Part shown: positions 55,275 through 62,916 of the stretch, piece after piece
Numbering within the stretch: position 1 is the first letter of the stretch
Layout: each line of letters begins with the position of its first letter
NCBI RefSeq assembly: GCF_002356415.1
Contig: NZ_AP018338.1
Span: 1 to 64,000, forward strand
Reading direction: 5' to 3'
From: Streptococcus oralis subsp. tigurinus
Lineage (GTDB): Bacteria; Bacillota; Bacilli; Lactobacillales; Streptococcaceae
DNA length: 64,000 nucleotides
Made by a program: the position numbers and the translations under genes
The notes under the pieces: generated by a model
Databases searched by the model: none
What the model was told of the DNA's origin: nothing
What the model saw: the letters and a program-made list of their open reading frames with translations, nothing else

Positions 55275-56282
55275 ATGAAGAAAACATGGAAAGTGTTTTT
55301 AACGCTTGTAACGGCTCTTGTAGCTGTCGTGCTGGTGGCTTGTGGCCAAGGGACTGCTTCTAAGGACAACAAAGAAGCAGAACTCAAGAAGATTGACTTT
55401 ATCCTAGACTGGACGCCAAATACCAACCACACAGGGCTGTATGTTGCCAAGGAAAAAGGTTATTTCAAAGAAGCTGGAGTGGATGTTGATTTGAAATTGC
55501 CACCAGAAGAAAGCTCATCTGACTTGGTAATCAATGGCAAGGCACCATTTGCTATCTATTTCCAAGACTACATGGCTAAGAAATTGGAAAAAGGGGCAGA
55601 AATCACTGCCGTTGCTGCTATCGTAGAACATAATACATCAGGAATCATCTCTCGTAAATCTGACAATGTAAGCAGTCCAAAGGACTTGGTTGGTAAGAAA
55701 TACGGTACTTGGAATGACCCAACGGAGCTAGCTATGTTGAAAACATTAGTAGAATCACAAGGTGGAGACTTTGAGAAGGTCGAAAAAGTACCAAACAACG
55801 ACTCAAACTCCATCACACCGATTGCCAATGGTGTCTTTGACACTGCTTGGATTTACTACGGTTGGGATGGTATTCTTGCCAAATCTCAAGGCGTAGATGC
55901 TAACTTCATGTACTTGAAAGACTATGTCAAGGAGTTTGACTACTACTCACCCGTTATCATCGCAAACAACGACTATCTAAAAGACAACAAGGAAGAAGCT
56001 CGCAAAGTCATCCAAGCCATCAAAAAAGGCTACCAATACGCTATGGAACACCCAGAAGACGCTGCCGATATCCTCATTAAGAATGCCCCTGAACTCAAAG
56101 AAAAACGTGACTTTGTCATCGAATCTCAAAAATACTTGTCAAAAGAATATGCAAGCGACAAGGAAAAATGGGGACAATTTGATGCTGCTCGCTGGAATGC
56201 CTTCTACAAATGGGACAAAGAAAATGGTATCCTTAAAGAAGACTTGACAGACAAAGGCTTCACTAACGAATTTGTAAAATAA
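55275..56282 (+). CDS. thiY: Thiamine-precursor substrate-binding lipoprotein (ThiY/NMT1 family)
   Basis: A 335-residue lipoprotein with lipobox LVAC (about 20-23) and an NMT1/THI5-like periplasmic-binding fold (DFILDWTPNTNHTGLYVAKE), typical of HMP or formylaminopyrimidine binding. The start at 55275 has GAGG at proper spacing; an ATG at 55269 is too close. Overlaps the ATPase gene start by one base. Confidence 0.95.
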   Translation: MKKTWKVFLTLVTALVAVVLVACGQGTASKDNKEAELKKIDFILDWTPNTNHTGLYVAKEKGYFKEAGVDVDLKLPPEESSSDLVINGKAPFAIYFQDYMAKKLEKGAEITAVAAIVEHNTSGIISRKSDNVSSPKDLVGKKYGTWNDPTELAMLKTLVESQGGDFEKVEKVPNNDSNSITPIANGVFDTAWIYYGWDGILAKSQGVDANFMYLKDYVKEFDYYSPVIIANNDYLKDNKEEARKVIQAIKKGYQYAMEHPEDAADILIKNAPELKEKRDFVIESQKYLSKEYASDKEKWGQFDAARWNAFYKWDKENGILKEDLTDKGFTNEFVK

Positions 56283-57010
56283 TGACAGAAATTAGACTCG
56301 AACATGTAAGTTATGCCTATGGCGATGAAAAGATTTTAGAGGACATCAACCTGCAGGTGACTTCGGGTGAAGTGGTTTCTATCCTAGGTCCAAGTGGTGT
56401 TGGAAAGACCACCCTCTTTAACCTAATCGCTGGGATTTTAGAAGTCCAGTCTGGGCGAATTATCCTTGATGGCGAAGAAAATCCCAAGGGGCACGTGAGT
56501 TATATGCTGCAAAAGGATCTCCTCTTGGAGCACAAGACGGTTCTTGGCAATATCATCCTGCCCCTCTTGATTCAAAAGGTGGATAAGGCGGAGGCCATCG
56601 CCCGAGCGGATGAAATCCTTGCGACCTTTCAGCTGACAGCTGTACGGGACAAGTATCCTCATGAACTTAGCGGTGGGATGCGTCAGCGTGTGGCCTTGCT
56701 TCGGACCTACCTTTTCGGGCACAAGCTCTTTCTCTTGGATGAGGCCTTTAGCGCCTTGGATGAGATGACCAAGATGGAACTCCACGCTTGGTACCTTAAG
56801 ATTCATAAGCAGCTGCAGCTGACGACCCTCATCATCACGCATAGTATCGAAGAGGCCCTCAATCTCAGCGACCGCATCTATATCTTGAAAAATCGTCCCG
56901 GGCAAATTGTTTCAGAAATTAAACTAGATTGGTCTGAAAACGAGGACAAGGAAGTCCAAAAAATTGCCTACAAACGTCAAATCTTGGCGGAATTGGGATT
57001 AAATATTTAG
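56282..57010 (+). CDS. thiZ: Thiamine-precursor ABC transporter ATPase (ThiZ-like)
   Basis: A 242-residue ATPase: Walker A GPSGVGKTT (about 36-44), signature LSGGMRQR, Walker B LFLLDEAFSALDE. Completes the transporter. In pneumococcus, as I recall, ctsR-clpC lies next to it; here an integrated element follows. Confidence 0.95.
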   Translation: MTEIRLEHVSYAYGDEKILEDINLQVTSGEVVSILGPSGVGKTTLFNLIAGILEVQSGRIILDGEENPKGHVSYMLQKDLLLEHKTVLGNIILPLLIQKVDKAEAIARADEILATFQLTAVRDKYPHELSGGMRQRVALLRTYLFGHKLFLLDEAFSALDEMTKMELHAWYLKIHKQLQLTTLIITHSIEEALNLSDRIYILKNRPGQIVSEIKLDWSENEDKEVQKIAYKRQILAELGLNI

Positions 57011-57016
57011 AAAAAT

Positions 57017-57060
57017 AGGGAGTTGGTGAAGATTATTCTTTACTTGCTCCCTTTTCCTTT
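57017..57060 (+). terminator. Terminator of the thi operon
   Basis: AGGGAG (57017-57022) pairs with CTCCCT (57047-57052), with inner GTGAAG/CTTTAC pairing, then a T-rich tract. Confidence 0.6.
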
Positions 57061-57073
57061 TAAAAAATCAAAA

Positions 57074-57104
57074 ATTTCGGTATAATAGTCAATTATACCG
57101 AAAT
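57074..57104. repeat. Perfect 13-bp inverted repeat at the chromosome-element junction
   Basis: ATTTCGGTATAAT, five bases, ATTATACCGAAAT. Each arm contains TATAAT in promoter orientation on opposite strands. It lies between thiZ and the integrase 3' end, where the left attachment site must be. Confidence 0.7.
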
Positions 57105-57109
57105 CATTC

Positions 57110-57166
57110 TATAATCGTTGATACATAAGGGTTTTATGTATCGCTTTTTTTATTTTGTGGACTTTT
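57110..57166. other. Probable left attachment region (attL) of the integrated element
   Basis: The integrase gene ends at 57167 pointing towards this junction, as in most integrase-first elements. A hairpin GATACATAA / TTATGTATC (57120-57142) followed by GC and a T run could terminate transcription from both sides. The core sequence cannot be fixed because the right end lies outside the window. Confidence 0.35.
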
Positions 57167-58333
57167 TTAAGAACTTTTTATTTTTTCGAGGGCAGTTTCA
57201 AAGAATGAGACTGCTCTTTTTTGGTTCTCTTTTGATAAATGGCTGTAAGTATCCATAGTTACAGATATTTTTGCATGGCCAAGCCGTGTCTGTATTTCCT
57301 TGTATGGCAGGCCAGCATTAAGCAAGATACTAGCGTGAGTGTGTCGGAAAGCATGAAAGCCTAAATCAGTACAGTTAGCGTTTTTTAAGTGCTTATGTAG
57401 GCGATAATCAAGCTTTCGAGTATTGATATAGTTGTCAAAGCTATCAGAGAATACTTTCTCATAGGTTAAGCCAATGTTTCTACCGTTTTCTGCTTGTCTT
57501 GCTCGGTAGAGACGAAGCATGAGCACTGTTTTATGATCGATATCTAGAACTCTATAGCTTGATTTTGTCTTAGGACTGTTTACCTGGTTTAAAATGTTGA
57601 GTGTTTTATTAATATCGATCGTTCCGTTCTGCAGGTCAATATCAGACCATTCCAGGGCCAGACATTCACGGATACGCAGTCCAGTAGCTAGGAGCGTTTT
57701 ATAAAGCACAGTATCATAAAAATTGATAAAGGTATTTTCTAGGTTATCGAGATAGAAGAGAAAGCTTTTAAGTTCCTGATCTTGAAAGTATTTAATTTCT
57801 TGTTTATCTCTGGTTATCTTTCTAGGAATGACAATATCACGAGTAGGGTTATTGTCTAATGCTTGGATAGAAACCCCATACTGTAGAATACGTTTATTTA
57901 AGGCGTGAAGATGATTGTATTCTTTATACCCCGTTCCGTCCTGATTATACTCATCCGCCCACTTATTTACTTGAGTTTGGATAATAACAGGAGTAAGTTT
58001 ATCTAGTTTGTAAGTACCAAATGAGGGCAAGAGGTAGTTATTTAAGCAACCTTTTATCTTAATCTGCGTATTAGTCTTTACGGTATGCTGGTAGGTTTGC
58101 CAAAACAAGTCCACAAGTTCGCTATAGGTTGTTATATGCGAGCGTTGTTTCCGTGTAGAGCCGTTTTTCTCAAATTCTACCTTAGCCTGGGTGGCTTTGT
58201 TTTTGAGTTCTTTTTTTGTTCGTGCTGATATGGTAGTCTTGACCTTTTTTCCAGTCACAGAATCAATGCCAAGATAGATACTAGAGCGGTAGACTGCTGA
58301 TCCGTCTTTTTTCGTGTGTTGTGTGATTTTCAT
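57167..58333 (-). CDS. int: Tyrosine recombinase (phage/island integrase)
   Basis: A 388-residue site-specific recombinase with an N-terminal arm-binding domain (about 1-60), a SAM-like core-binding domain (about 68-165) and a catalytic domain with Arg220 (TGLRIRE), Lys256, His327-x2-Arg330 (HAFRH), His353 (LGHAK) and nucleophile Tyr363 (DTYSHL). The start at 58333 follows AAAAGGAG. Faces outwards at the left end of the element. Confidence 0.96.
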   Translation of the reverse strand: MKITQHTKKDGSAVYRSSIYLGIDSVTGKKVKTTISARTKKELKNKATQAKVEFEKNGSTRKQRSHITTYSELVDLFWQTYQHTVKTNTQIKIKGCLNNYLLPSFGTYKLDKLTPVIIQTQVNKWADEYNQDGTGYKEYNHLHALNKRILQYGVSIQALDNNPTRDIVIPRKITRDKQEIKYFQDQELKSFLFYLDNLENTFINFYDTVLYKTLLATGLRIRECLALEWSDIDLQNGTIDINKTLNILNQVNSPKTKSSYRVLDIDHKTVLMLRLYRARQAENGRNIGLTYEKVFSDSFDNYINTRKLDYRLHKHLKNANCTDLGFHAFRHTHASILLNAGLPYKEIQTRLGHAKISVTMDTYSHLSKENQKRAVSFFETALEKIKSS

Positions 58334-58355
58334 GGTTTTAACTCCTTTTCCATCA

Positions 58356-58384
58356 GCAGGCAAGCAATTAGAAAAGGTTTTGAA
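58356..58384 (+). repeat. 29-bp element repeat, copy 1
   Basis: Begins GCAGGCAAGCAATTAGAAAA and ends GGTTTTGAA; identical to 62917-62945. A related copy (TAGAAAAGGTTTTGA then x-TTTATA) is at 60358. This copy lies upstream of int on the opposite strand and has no ORF after it. The rest of 58385-58597 holds no gene I can support: AT-rich DNA including the TCTAATAGTCTATTAGA-like inverted repeat near 58515-58530. Confidence 0.85.
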
Positions 58385-58602
58385 TTTATAGAGTGTAATA
58401 AATCACAAGTACGTTATTGTTTTTACAATATTTCTAATAATTTTTTATTGATAGTTTTTAGAAGTTGACTATCACTTCTAAAAATTATAAAATAGTGTTG
58501 AAGAATGTGTCTTTTTCTAATAGTCTATTAGAACCTGCCTTCTCGCCCACTCTGACGATAGTTTTCTGCTAATTCTTGCAGTCCTCTATCGTTTTTTTTT
58601 GT

Positions 58603-60198
58603 CTAAATTATATCCCCGTTTTTAAGTAAGTCATAAGCTAATAATAGTCTTCTTTGAGCAGATAAGTCACTCACTCTATTAAAGTAGCTTTCTCTTAAAT
58701 TTGGAAGAATATTACTGTTTATGAAATCTAAAACACTGTCTACCGAAAATTTATTAATATTATAGGTAATCAATTCTAGCTTTGCTAATTTTGGAGAAGA
58801 TAATCGTAAAATATCTTCTATTTTATCATATTCTTTTTGATAAGCTTTAGGAATAGAATCGATTAAATTATCTAATTTCCCCATAATGGAAATTCTTCTT
58901 TCTATTTTTTCTATTTCTTTAGGAGATAGGAAAGAATACTTATTTAAATCAACATTTTTTAGGTATTTTACTAAAGGAATTCTTGTCTGGGTATTTTCAT
59001 TTGCAATAAAACGAAGTGCAACTTCGGGTAAAAAAGTAGCACCATCTTTAAAATAATCCTCCACATAATCAATAAAATCAGGGTTAACAAACATATTTTT
59101 TTTATCCCCTAATGCTACAATAATGCGACGTTTTTGAATATCTTCAGGTAAGGTATCAAGATTTTCAGCACTAACAAGAAAGTTATCTAATTCACCTTTT
59201 TCTCCAAAAGTCACAACAATTTTTTTAATCGCTGATTCAAACTTACTAACTTCGTAAGGAGTTAATCCCTGATTAATCTTGCCTATTTCCTGAAAAAGTC
59301 TCAAATAATTATTAGTTTTTAGTATAGAGTGAGAGATATTTATTGAAGGGTTATTGATTATTAGCTCATCAAAAACATCTATATCTTCGTGGTATTCAAC
59401 TACAGTAATTCTGTTAGTATTTTTTCGTAGGTCGTCATTAGGTAACTGAGAAGCAAAATCAGTTAAAAGTTTCTGTACATTTCTATCAGAAAGCGAATAA
59501 CCTATAAAAATAATTGGAGAATTGATAAGATTTGAAAGGATTTTAGCACTAATTAATATCGAGTTTTTATCATAACTGTTATAATCTTCCTCAGTTATAA
59601 CAATACTTGAAGGATCGTTTACATCACCATGAATTTTAAATAATTCAGACCAGTTAAAAGTTTCATCAAAGAATCCTTTTTGGCCAACATAAATAGTTGG
59701 TTTTTGATTTATCGATTCTAGTAAATCTTCTGTTAAGGTGTCATAATTTGTGGTCACGATAACCTTTGCTTTCGATAGAAATATTTTATACTCCTCTAGT
59801 TCTTCTTTCATTTCTTCTTTGATTGTGTATTCAGAGAATCTTTTGGTAATCGAAAAATTGAAAGGAGAAATTTTATTCACGTAAGCTTCCTGAATTGTTA
59901 GGCCATCAAGTGTTATTTTGTTGCTATAAAATAAATCGTCGTACTGCTTTTTTATGTAACTTGCAGTTTTGATATTTATTAAAAATTGTCTTTTATCCTC
60001 CAGAGTACTTTTTATTTCATCGTCATTCTGCTCTAAATTTCTCATATATTGGTAAATATTTTGATTTTCATTAAGTTGTTCCCAATACTCTTCGAGAAGA
60101 TTAGACCAAGTAGGGAAATTTTCTAAGTATCTTTTAGACATTCCTGATCCAATAAAAACGATAGGATAACTATTATTTTCAATAATATCTTTAATCAT
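58603..60198 (-). CDS. SIR2-domain protein, putative anti-phage NADase
   Basis: A 531-residue protein with an N-terminal SIR2-like Rossmann domain (about 1-300): FIGSGMSKRYLENFPTW, VTTNYDTLTE with Asn at about 151, FKIHGDVNDPSSIV with His at about 190, and FIGYSLSDRNVQ. These are the NAD-binding and catalytic positions of defence SIR2 proteins such as ThsA and DSR, which deplete NAD on infection. The C-terminal 230 residues match no domain I recognise and may be the sensor. It lies between int and the repressor, a usual cargo site. A TTG at 60201 precedes the ATG chosen here (GGGGG upstream). Confidence 0.82.
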   Translation of the reverse strand: MIKDIIENNSYPIVFIGSGMSKRYLENFPTWSNLLEEYWEQLNENQNIYQYMRNLEQNDDEIKSTLEDKRQFLINIKTASYIKKQYDDLFYSNKITLDGLTIQEAYVNKISPFNFSITKRFSEYTIKEEMKEELEEYKIFLSKAKVIVTTNYDTLTEDLLESINQKPTIYVGQKGFFDETFNWSELFKIHGDVNDPSSIVITEEDYNSYDKNSILISAKILSNLINSPIIFIGYSLSDRNVQKLLTDFASQLPNDDLRKNTNRITVVEYHEDIDVFDELIINNPSINISHSILKTNNYLRLFQEIGKINQGLTPYEVSKFESAIKKIVVTFGEKGELDNFLVSAENLDTLPEDIQKRRIIVALGDKKNMFVNPDFIDYVEDYFKDGATFLPEVALRFIANENTQTRIPLVKYLKNVDLNKYSFLSPKEIEKIERRISIMGKLDNLIDSIPKAYQKEYDKIEDILRLSSPKLAKLELITYNINKFSVDSVLDFINSNILPNLRESYFNRVSDLSAQRRLLLAYDLLKNGDII

Positions 60199-60244
60199 CA
60201 AATTATCCCCCTGATTTTTTTAAAAAATTAGTAAGTATGATTAA

Positions 60245-60261
60245 ATTGTGGTTTACACAAT
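60245..60261. promoter_or_regulatory. Operator-like inverted repeat upstream of the SIR2 gene
   Basis: ATTGTG-GTTTA-CACAAT lies 47 bp before the SIR2 gene start, in the position of a promoter. No regulator can be assigned. Confidence 0.35.
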
Positions 60262-60357
60262 ATTTTAAAACTATGTTTCTATGTTTTTAATATGTACCTA
60301 AAAGTGTTATTACTTGTATATTTTTTTATATATCTTTATATTTCTTTTTCTTTTAGA

Positions 60358-60378
60358 TAGAAAAGGTTTTGAGTTTAT
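60358..60378 (+). repeat. Partial third copy of the element repeat
   Basis: TAGAAAAGGTTTTGA, then one variable base and TTTATA, matches copy 1 over about 21 positions with one mismatch. It supplies the purine-rich ribosome-binding stretch of the small ORF at 60382. Confidence 0.6.
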
Positions 60379-60381
60379 ACC

Positions 60382-60477
60382 ATGCGAGGAGCTACGAGAA
60401 TGCCCCTATTTTCGATTTTAAGCAGTCAGACGGCAATTGTACCAGATAAGAAAATAAAGCGCTTATGGGGCTTATAA
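60382..60477 (+). CDS. Small hypothetical protein (31 residues)
   Basis: ORF MRGATRMPLFSILSSQTAIV followed by PDKKIKRLWGL, on the opposite strand to its neighbours and starting four bases after the partial element repeat. Basic, no domain. Support is the repeat-borne ribosome-binding site and analogy with the ORF at 62948; it could be fortuitous. Confidence 0.4.
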   Translation: MRGATRMPLFSILSSQTAIVPDKKIKRLWGL

Positions 60478-60487
60478 AAGATATTAA

Positions 60488-60757
60488 TTAGATAATCTTC
60501 TCAAATACCATTGTAGCCTGGATACGGTCACCACCGCCTAGTCCTTTGCTTCCGCCATTGGCGGTTGTGATTGTATGCAGGCGATAACCTTTTGAAGCTT
60601 GTTTATTGATAACATCTTCTAATTCTGTAAGGTTTCCTGATCTAGTGCCGAAAAACTTTTCTTTCAATGTTACCTGAAGGACAACGTAGTGTAGTCCATT
60701 TACTCCAGATGCAGTAGAAAAACTACCTTCTTGTTTTACAGTATCAAAAAATCCCAT
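60488..60757 (-). CDS. DUF4177 domain-containing protein
   Basis: An 89-residue protein with the DUF4177 pattern: beta strand HYVVLQVTLKEKFFG, helix LTELEDVINKQASKGYRLH, then strand TITTANGG...IQATMVFEKI. Function unknown. Common beside repressors in streptococcal phages and islands. It follows the repressor gene in the same direction (34-bp gap), so it is probably expressed in the quiescent state. Confidence 0.75.
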   Translation of the reverse strand: MGFFDTVKQEGSFSTASGVNGLHYVVLQVTLKEKFFGTRSGNLTELEDVINKQASKGYRLHTITTANGGSKGLGGGDRIQATMVFEKII

Positions 60758-60791
60758 GGGGGTTACTCCTTGTTATACATATTTTTATTTG

Positions 60792-61373
60792 TTATTTATC
60801 TGACAACGATTTTAATAGGTTTAACACAATCTGTTTATCTTCTTCAGATAGAAAGATGAAGTTTACCAATAATTGAACCTCTTGAGGGTTTAATGTTCCA
60901 AGAGTAAATAGAAAATCATTAAGTTTTTGCTCTGCTTCATTAATAATCTTATCATCTGATAAGTATTTTTCTATGTCATGCTTGCTTAACTCGTTAAAAT
61001 TTGGAATGAGACTTTTTAAAATTTCTTCACGATACCTATTTAGAAAATCTTCCCCTTTTAAAGTTAATAGATTCTCAGTACCATCAGCCGTTTTTAATTC
61101 ATAGTATGCTCTAAAAGCTTTAAAAAAAGCTTCATCTGAACCATCTTTTTGACTAAGTTCTTTTACGGTTTCAATAAAATTATCTTCATGGCCTAAAAGC
61201 TGACCAATGCTAACTTTAAAATGTTCTGCTAATTTTTGTAAGTATTCATATTTAATTTTTAATTCTGTTTCTTTTTCCCAACGGGATATAGTCATCTCTG
61301 ATACTCCAAGAAGTTCAGCAAGTGTCTTCTGGGTATCCCCGTTCTTTTTTCGTAACTCTTGTAATCTGTTCAT
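60792..61373 (-). CDS. CI-like phage repressor (XRE family)
   Basis: A 193-residue protein with an N-terminal XRE helix-turn-helix (about 1-60: TQKTLAELLGVSEMTISRWE) and an acidic helical C-terminal part without a recognisable LexA/S24 self-cleavage motif. It may therefore be inactivated by an antirepressor rather than by RecA, as Stl is in satellites. Divergent from the Cro-like gene across a region with three operators. Confidence 0.88.
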   Translation of the reverse strand: MNRLQELRKKNGDTQKTLAELLGVSEMTISRWEKETELKIKYEYLQKLAEHFKVSIGQLLGHEDNFIETVKELSQKDGSDEAFFKAFRAYYELKTADGTENLLTLKGEDFLNRYREEILKSLIPNFNELSKHDIEKYLSDDKIINEAEQKLNDFLFTLGTLNPQEVQLLVNFIFLSEEDKQIVLNLLKSLSDK

Positions 61374-61415
61374 TGTATATTACCTCAAAATAATTATAAC
61401 ACAAAAAAACAATTT

Positions 61416-61491
61416 TTAACAAAAATGTTAGAAATTGTTGACAACTAACATTTTATTTAGTAAAATACAAGAGAACTAACAAAAATGTTAG
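61416..61491. promoter_or_regulatory. CI/Cro switch with three operators and divergent promoters
   Basis: Operators: O1 TTAACAAAAATGTTAG (61416-61431), O2 TAACATTTTATTTA (61446-61459, imperfect), O3 CTAACAAAAATGTTAG (61476-61491, perfect). The rightward promoter is TTGACA (61438-61443), 17 bp, TAAAAT (61461-61466); O2 fills the spacer and O3 lies at the start of transcription. A leftward -10 lies at 61393-61398, with O1 over its -35. Confidence 0.85.
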
Positions 61492-61511
61492 AAAAGAAAG
61501 GAGAAATATCA

Positions 61512-61697
61512 TTGCTTATTACCTCAACACAAGCAAAAGCAATCCGCCGAAAGCAAGCAGACAAAAAATTGACTGGTAAGCAAGCAGGCGAGGAAATCGG
61601 AGTTACACAAGTTACCTATCGAAAAATTCGAGACGGTGGCGAAGTAAAGCCGAGCATTTACCAAAAAGCCATGCAGTGGCTTGCTGAAGATTATTAG
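61512..61697 (+). CDS. Cro-like small DNA-binding protein
   Basis: A 61-residue protein with a helix-turn-helix (KLTGKQAGEEIGVTQVTYRKI). First gene right of the switch, so probably the early Cro-type regulator. The start is TTG at 61512 after AAAGGAG; the in-frame ATG at 61485 lies inside operator O3 and has no ribosome-binding site. Confidence 0.78.
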   Translation: MLITSTQAKAIRRKQADKKLTGKQAGEEIGVTQVTYRKIRDGGEVKPSIYQKAMQWLAEDY

Positions 61698-61740
61698 AAA
61701 GGAGTCAACTAATCACTATTTTAGTTTATATTTACAGATT

Positions 61741-61901
61741 TCTTGTATAGTGCTTTAGCACTGAAGATTGATTTATCAGACTAGCTAACTATTCGCTAGA
61801 TTAAGATGCTTGCTACCTATGGCAGTATCAAGGATTTATAACGGTTTTGTCTCCTATCTCAATTAGTAAATCCATATGATACTGTTTTAAGTGGCAAGCA
61901 T
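61741..61901 (+). ncRNA. Candidate structured RNA in the early region of the element
   Basis: Three successive hairpins. First, AGTGC-TTTA-GCACT (61749-61762). Second, CTAGC...GCTAG (61781-61799). Third, a long nested one: ATGCTTGCTAC / GTGGCAAGCAT (61806-61816 with 61891-61901), CAGTATCA / TGATACTG (61823-61830 with 61877-61884) and GGATTTA / TAAATCC (61832-61838 with 61867-61873). The loop contains TCTCCT, complementary to Shine-Dalgarno sequences. No convincing ORF occupies 61698-61951. Confidence 0.55.
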
Positions 61902-61951
61902 GAGCAAAAAGAAGAAAGGAAACTTATTATTTAAGTGTAGAAATTTTAAGA

Positions 61952-62206
61952 ATGGACAATAATATAGAATTTGAAACAATTACTAACAGCAAGGGTTTTC
62001 CAATTCCCAAGTATTTCAAGGATTTTAAAAAGCTAGTTGAGAAAGACAGACAACTAGCCGAATATCTTTGTATGAACTATGAGGACTTAGAAAGTGAAGA
62101 CCTGGGCGCATTTCTTGAAACAGTGGAGCAGGGACTCAGTTGGATTCTGGATCTTATCGAAAGTAAAGACTTGCTATATAAACCCAAGTCAGGGAAAAAA
62201 GCATGA
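61952..62206 (+). CDS. Hypothetical acidic protein of the element
   Basis: An 84-residue acidic protein (FPIPKYFKDFKKLVEKDRQL, LESEDLGAFLETVEQGLSWI), predicted all-helical, soluble, with no domain I recognise. Directly after the structured region, in the early rightward transcript. The ribosome-binding site is weak. Confidence 0.65.
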   Translation: MDNNIEFETITNSKGFPIPKYFKDFKKLVEKDRQLAEYLCMNYEDLESEDLGAFLETVEQGLSWILDLIESKDLLYKPKSGKKA

Positions 62207-62227
62207 AAAAGACAACAAAAAAAGTCA

Positions 62228-62292
62228 CTTGCTCAAATTTTGGTCGAGGAGAGCAAGCGACAATAAATTGGTATAGATATTTTTTCTATACC
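62228..62292 (+). other. Two consecutive hairpins between small element genes
   Basis: CTTGCTC (62228-62234) / GAGCAAG (62251-62257) and GGTATAGA (62270-62277) / TCTATACC (62285-62292). The second may be a weak terminator. They sit between the ORFs ending at 62206 and starting at 62324. Confidence 0.5.
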
Positions 62293-62323
62293 TTGATTAT
62301 AGCATAGAAAGACAAGGTACACA

Positions 62324-62491
62324 ATGGGAAAGAAACACCAATCAGTAAAATTTAAGGATATTGCTGAAAAATTGCCTGAACTAGAGGGCAAAAACTTAGA
62401 AGAAATTGCTAGAGTGCTAGGCTACCGTAACCTAGACAGTTGCAAGGTTAATCTTTACAATCTCAGACAAAACAAGCGACTAGGTTTTTAA
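62324..62491 (+). CDS. Small hypothetical protein, helix-turn-helix-like (55 residues)
   Basis: ORF beginning MGKKHQSVKFKDIAEKLPEL, with LEEIARVLGYRNLDSCKVNL and a basic end. The pattern helix-turn-LEEIARVLGY resembles a small DNA-binding fold. GACAAGGTACACA lies before the ATG. In the early gene row of the element. Confidence 0.6.
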   Translation: MGKKHQSVKFKDIAEKLPELEGKNLEEIARVLGYRNLDSCKVNLYNLRQNKRLGF

Positions 62492-62525
62492 AGTAGAAAA
62501 AGGAGTTTACACTAAGTTTGAACTC

Positions 62526-62753
62526 TTGGACGATACTGTAAAAGAAGAACTGGAAGACAAGGAACTTGGGGAACGTGGTCGCTGTTTGAAGAGCGTAGAC
62601 AGATACAAGGCTATGTTAAATGCTTTTTCTATCGCCTTTGATAGTACGGTCAAGGCGGAAACCAGACAAAAAGCAGGACACGACGGCTTGAAAGCCTTGG
62701 ATAGAATACCAGATAAACATTACGCCCTACTTTATGACATGATGGAGAGTTAG
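62526..62753 (+). CDS. Hypothetical protein of the element (75 residues)
   Basis: An acidic N-terminus (DDTVKEELEDKELGERGR) and a basic helical remainder (RYKAMLNAFSIAFDS). The start is uncertain: the first usable codon is TTG at 62526 with no close ribosome-binding site, although the frame is open and protein-like upstream (EKGVYTKFELLDD) as far as 62484. The original ATG may have been lost. Confidence 0.6.
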   Translation: MDDTVKEELEDKELGERGRCLKSVDRYKAMLNAFSIAFDSTVKAETRQKAGHDGLKALDRIPDKHYALLYDMMES

Positions 62754-62755
62754 GG

Positions 62756-62905
62756 ATGGAAGAAAAGACACATTTTGCTAGATTCATGCGTAGAGCTATG
62801 GAGTTAGCAAGGCAATTACATAGCAAAGAAATCCAACGTGATGATTTTGATAGAGCCTGGAAAAGATTAGGCGATCAAATCGAAAACGAAACAAAGACAA
62901 ACTAA
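62756..62905 (+). CDS. Small hypothetical protein (49 residues)
   Basis: MEEKTHFARFMRRAMELARQ...DDFDRAWKRLGDQIE; basic, helical, two bases after the previous stop with GGAG in the preceding gene end. Tight packing supports a real gene; function unknown. Confidence 0.6.
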   Translation: MEEKTHFARFMRRAMELARQLHSKEIQRDDFDRAWKRLGDQIENETKTN

Positions 62906-62916
62906 AAAACCGAAGT

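Noticed and set aside
58364..61373. Known SIR2 partner genes (HerA, short Argonaute/APAZ, ThsB-type TIR)
   Set aside because: None of the neighbouring proteins shows a helicase, PIWI/APAZ or TIR domain; the neighbours are an integrase, a DUF4177 protein and a repressor. A multi-gene SIR2 system is therefore not claimed.
61806..61841. An 11-codon leader peptide (ATG at 61806) in the structured region
   Set aside because: No ribosome-binding site precedes it and the ATG is part of a paired stem, so the structure explains the sequence better than coding does.
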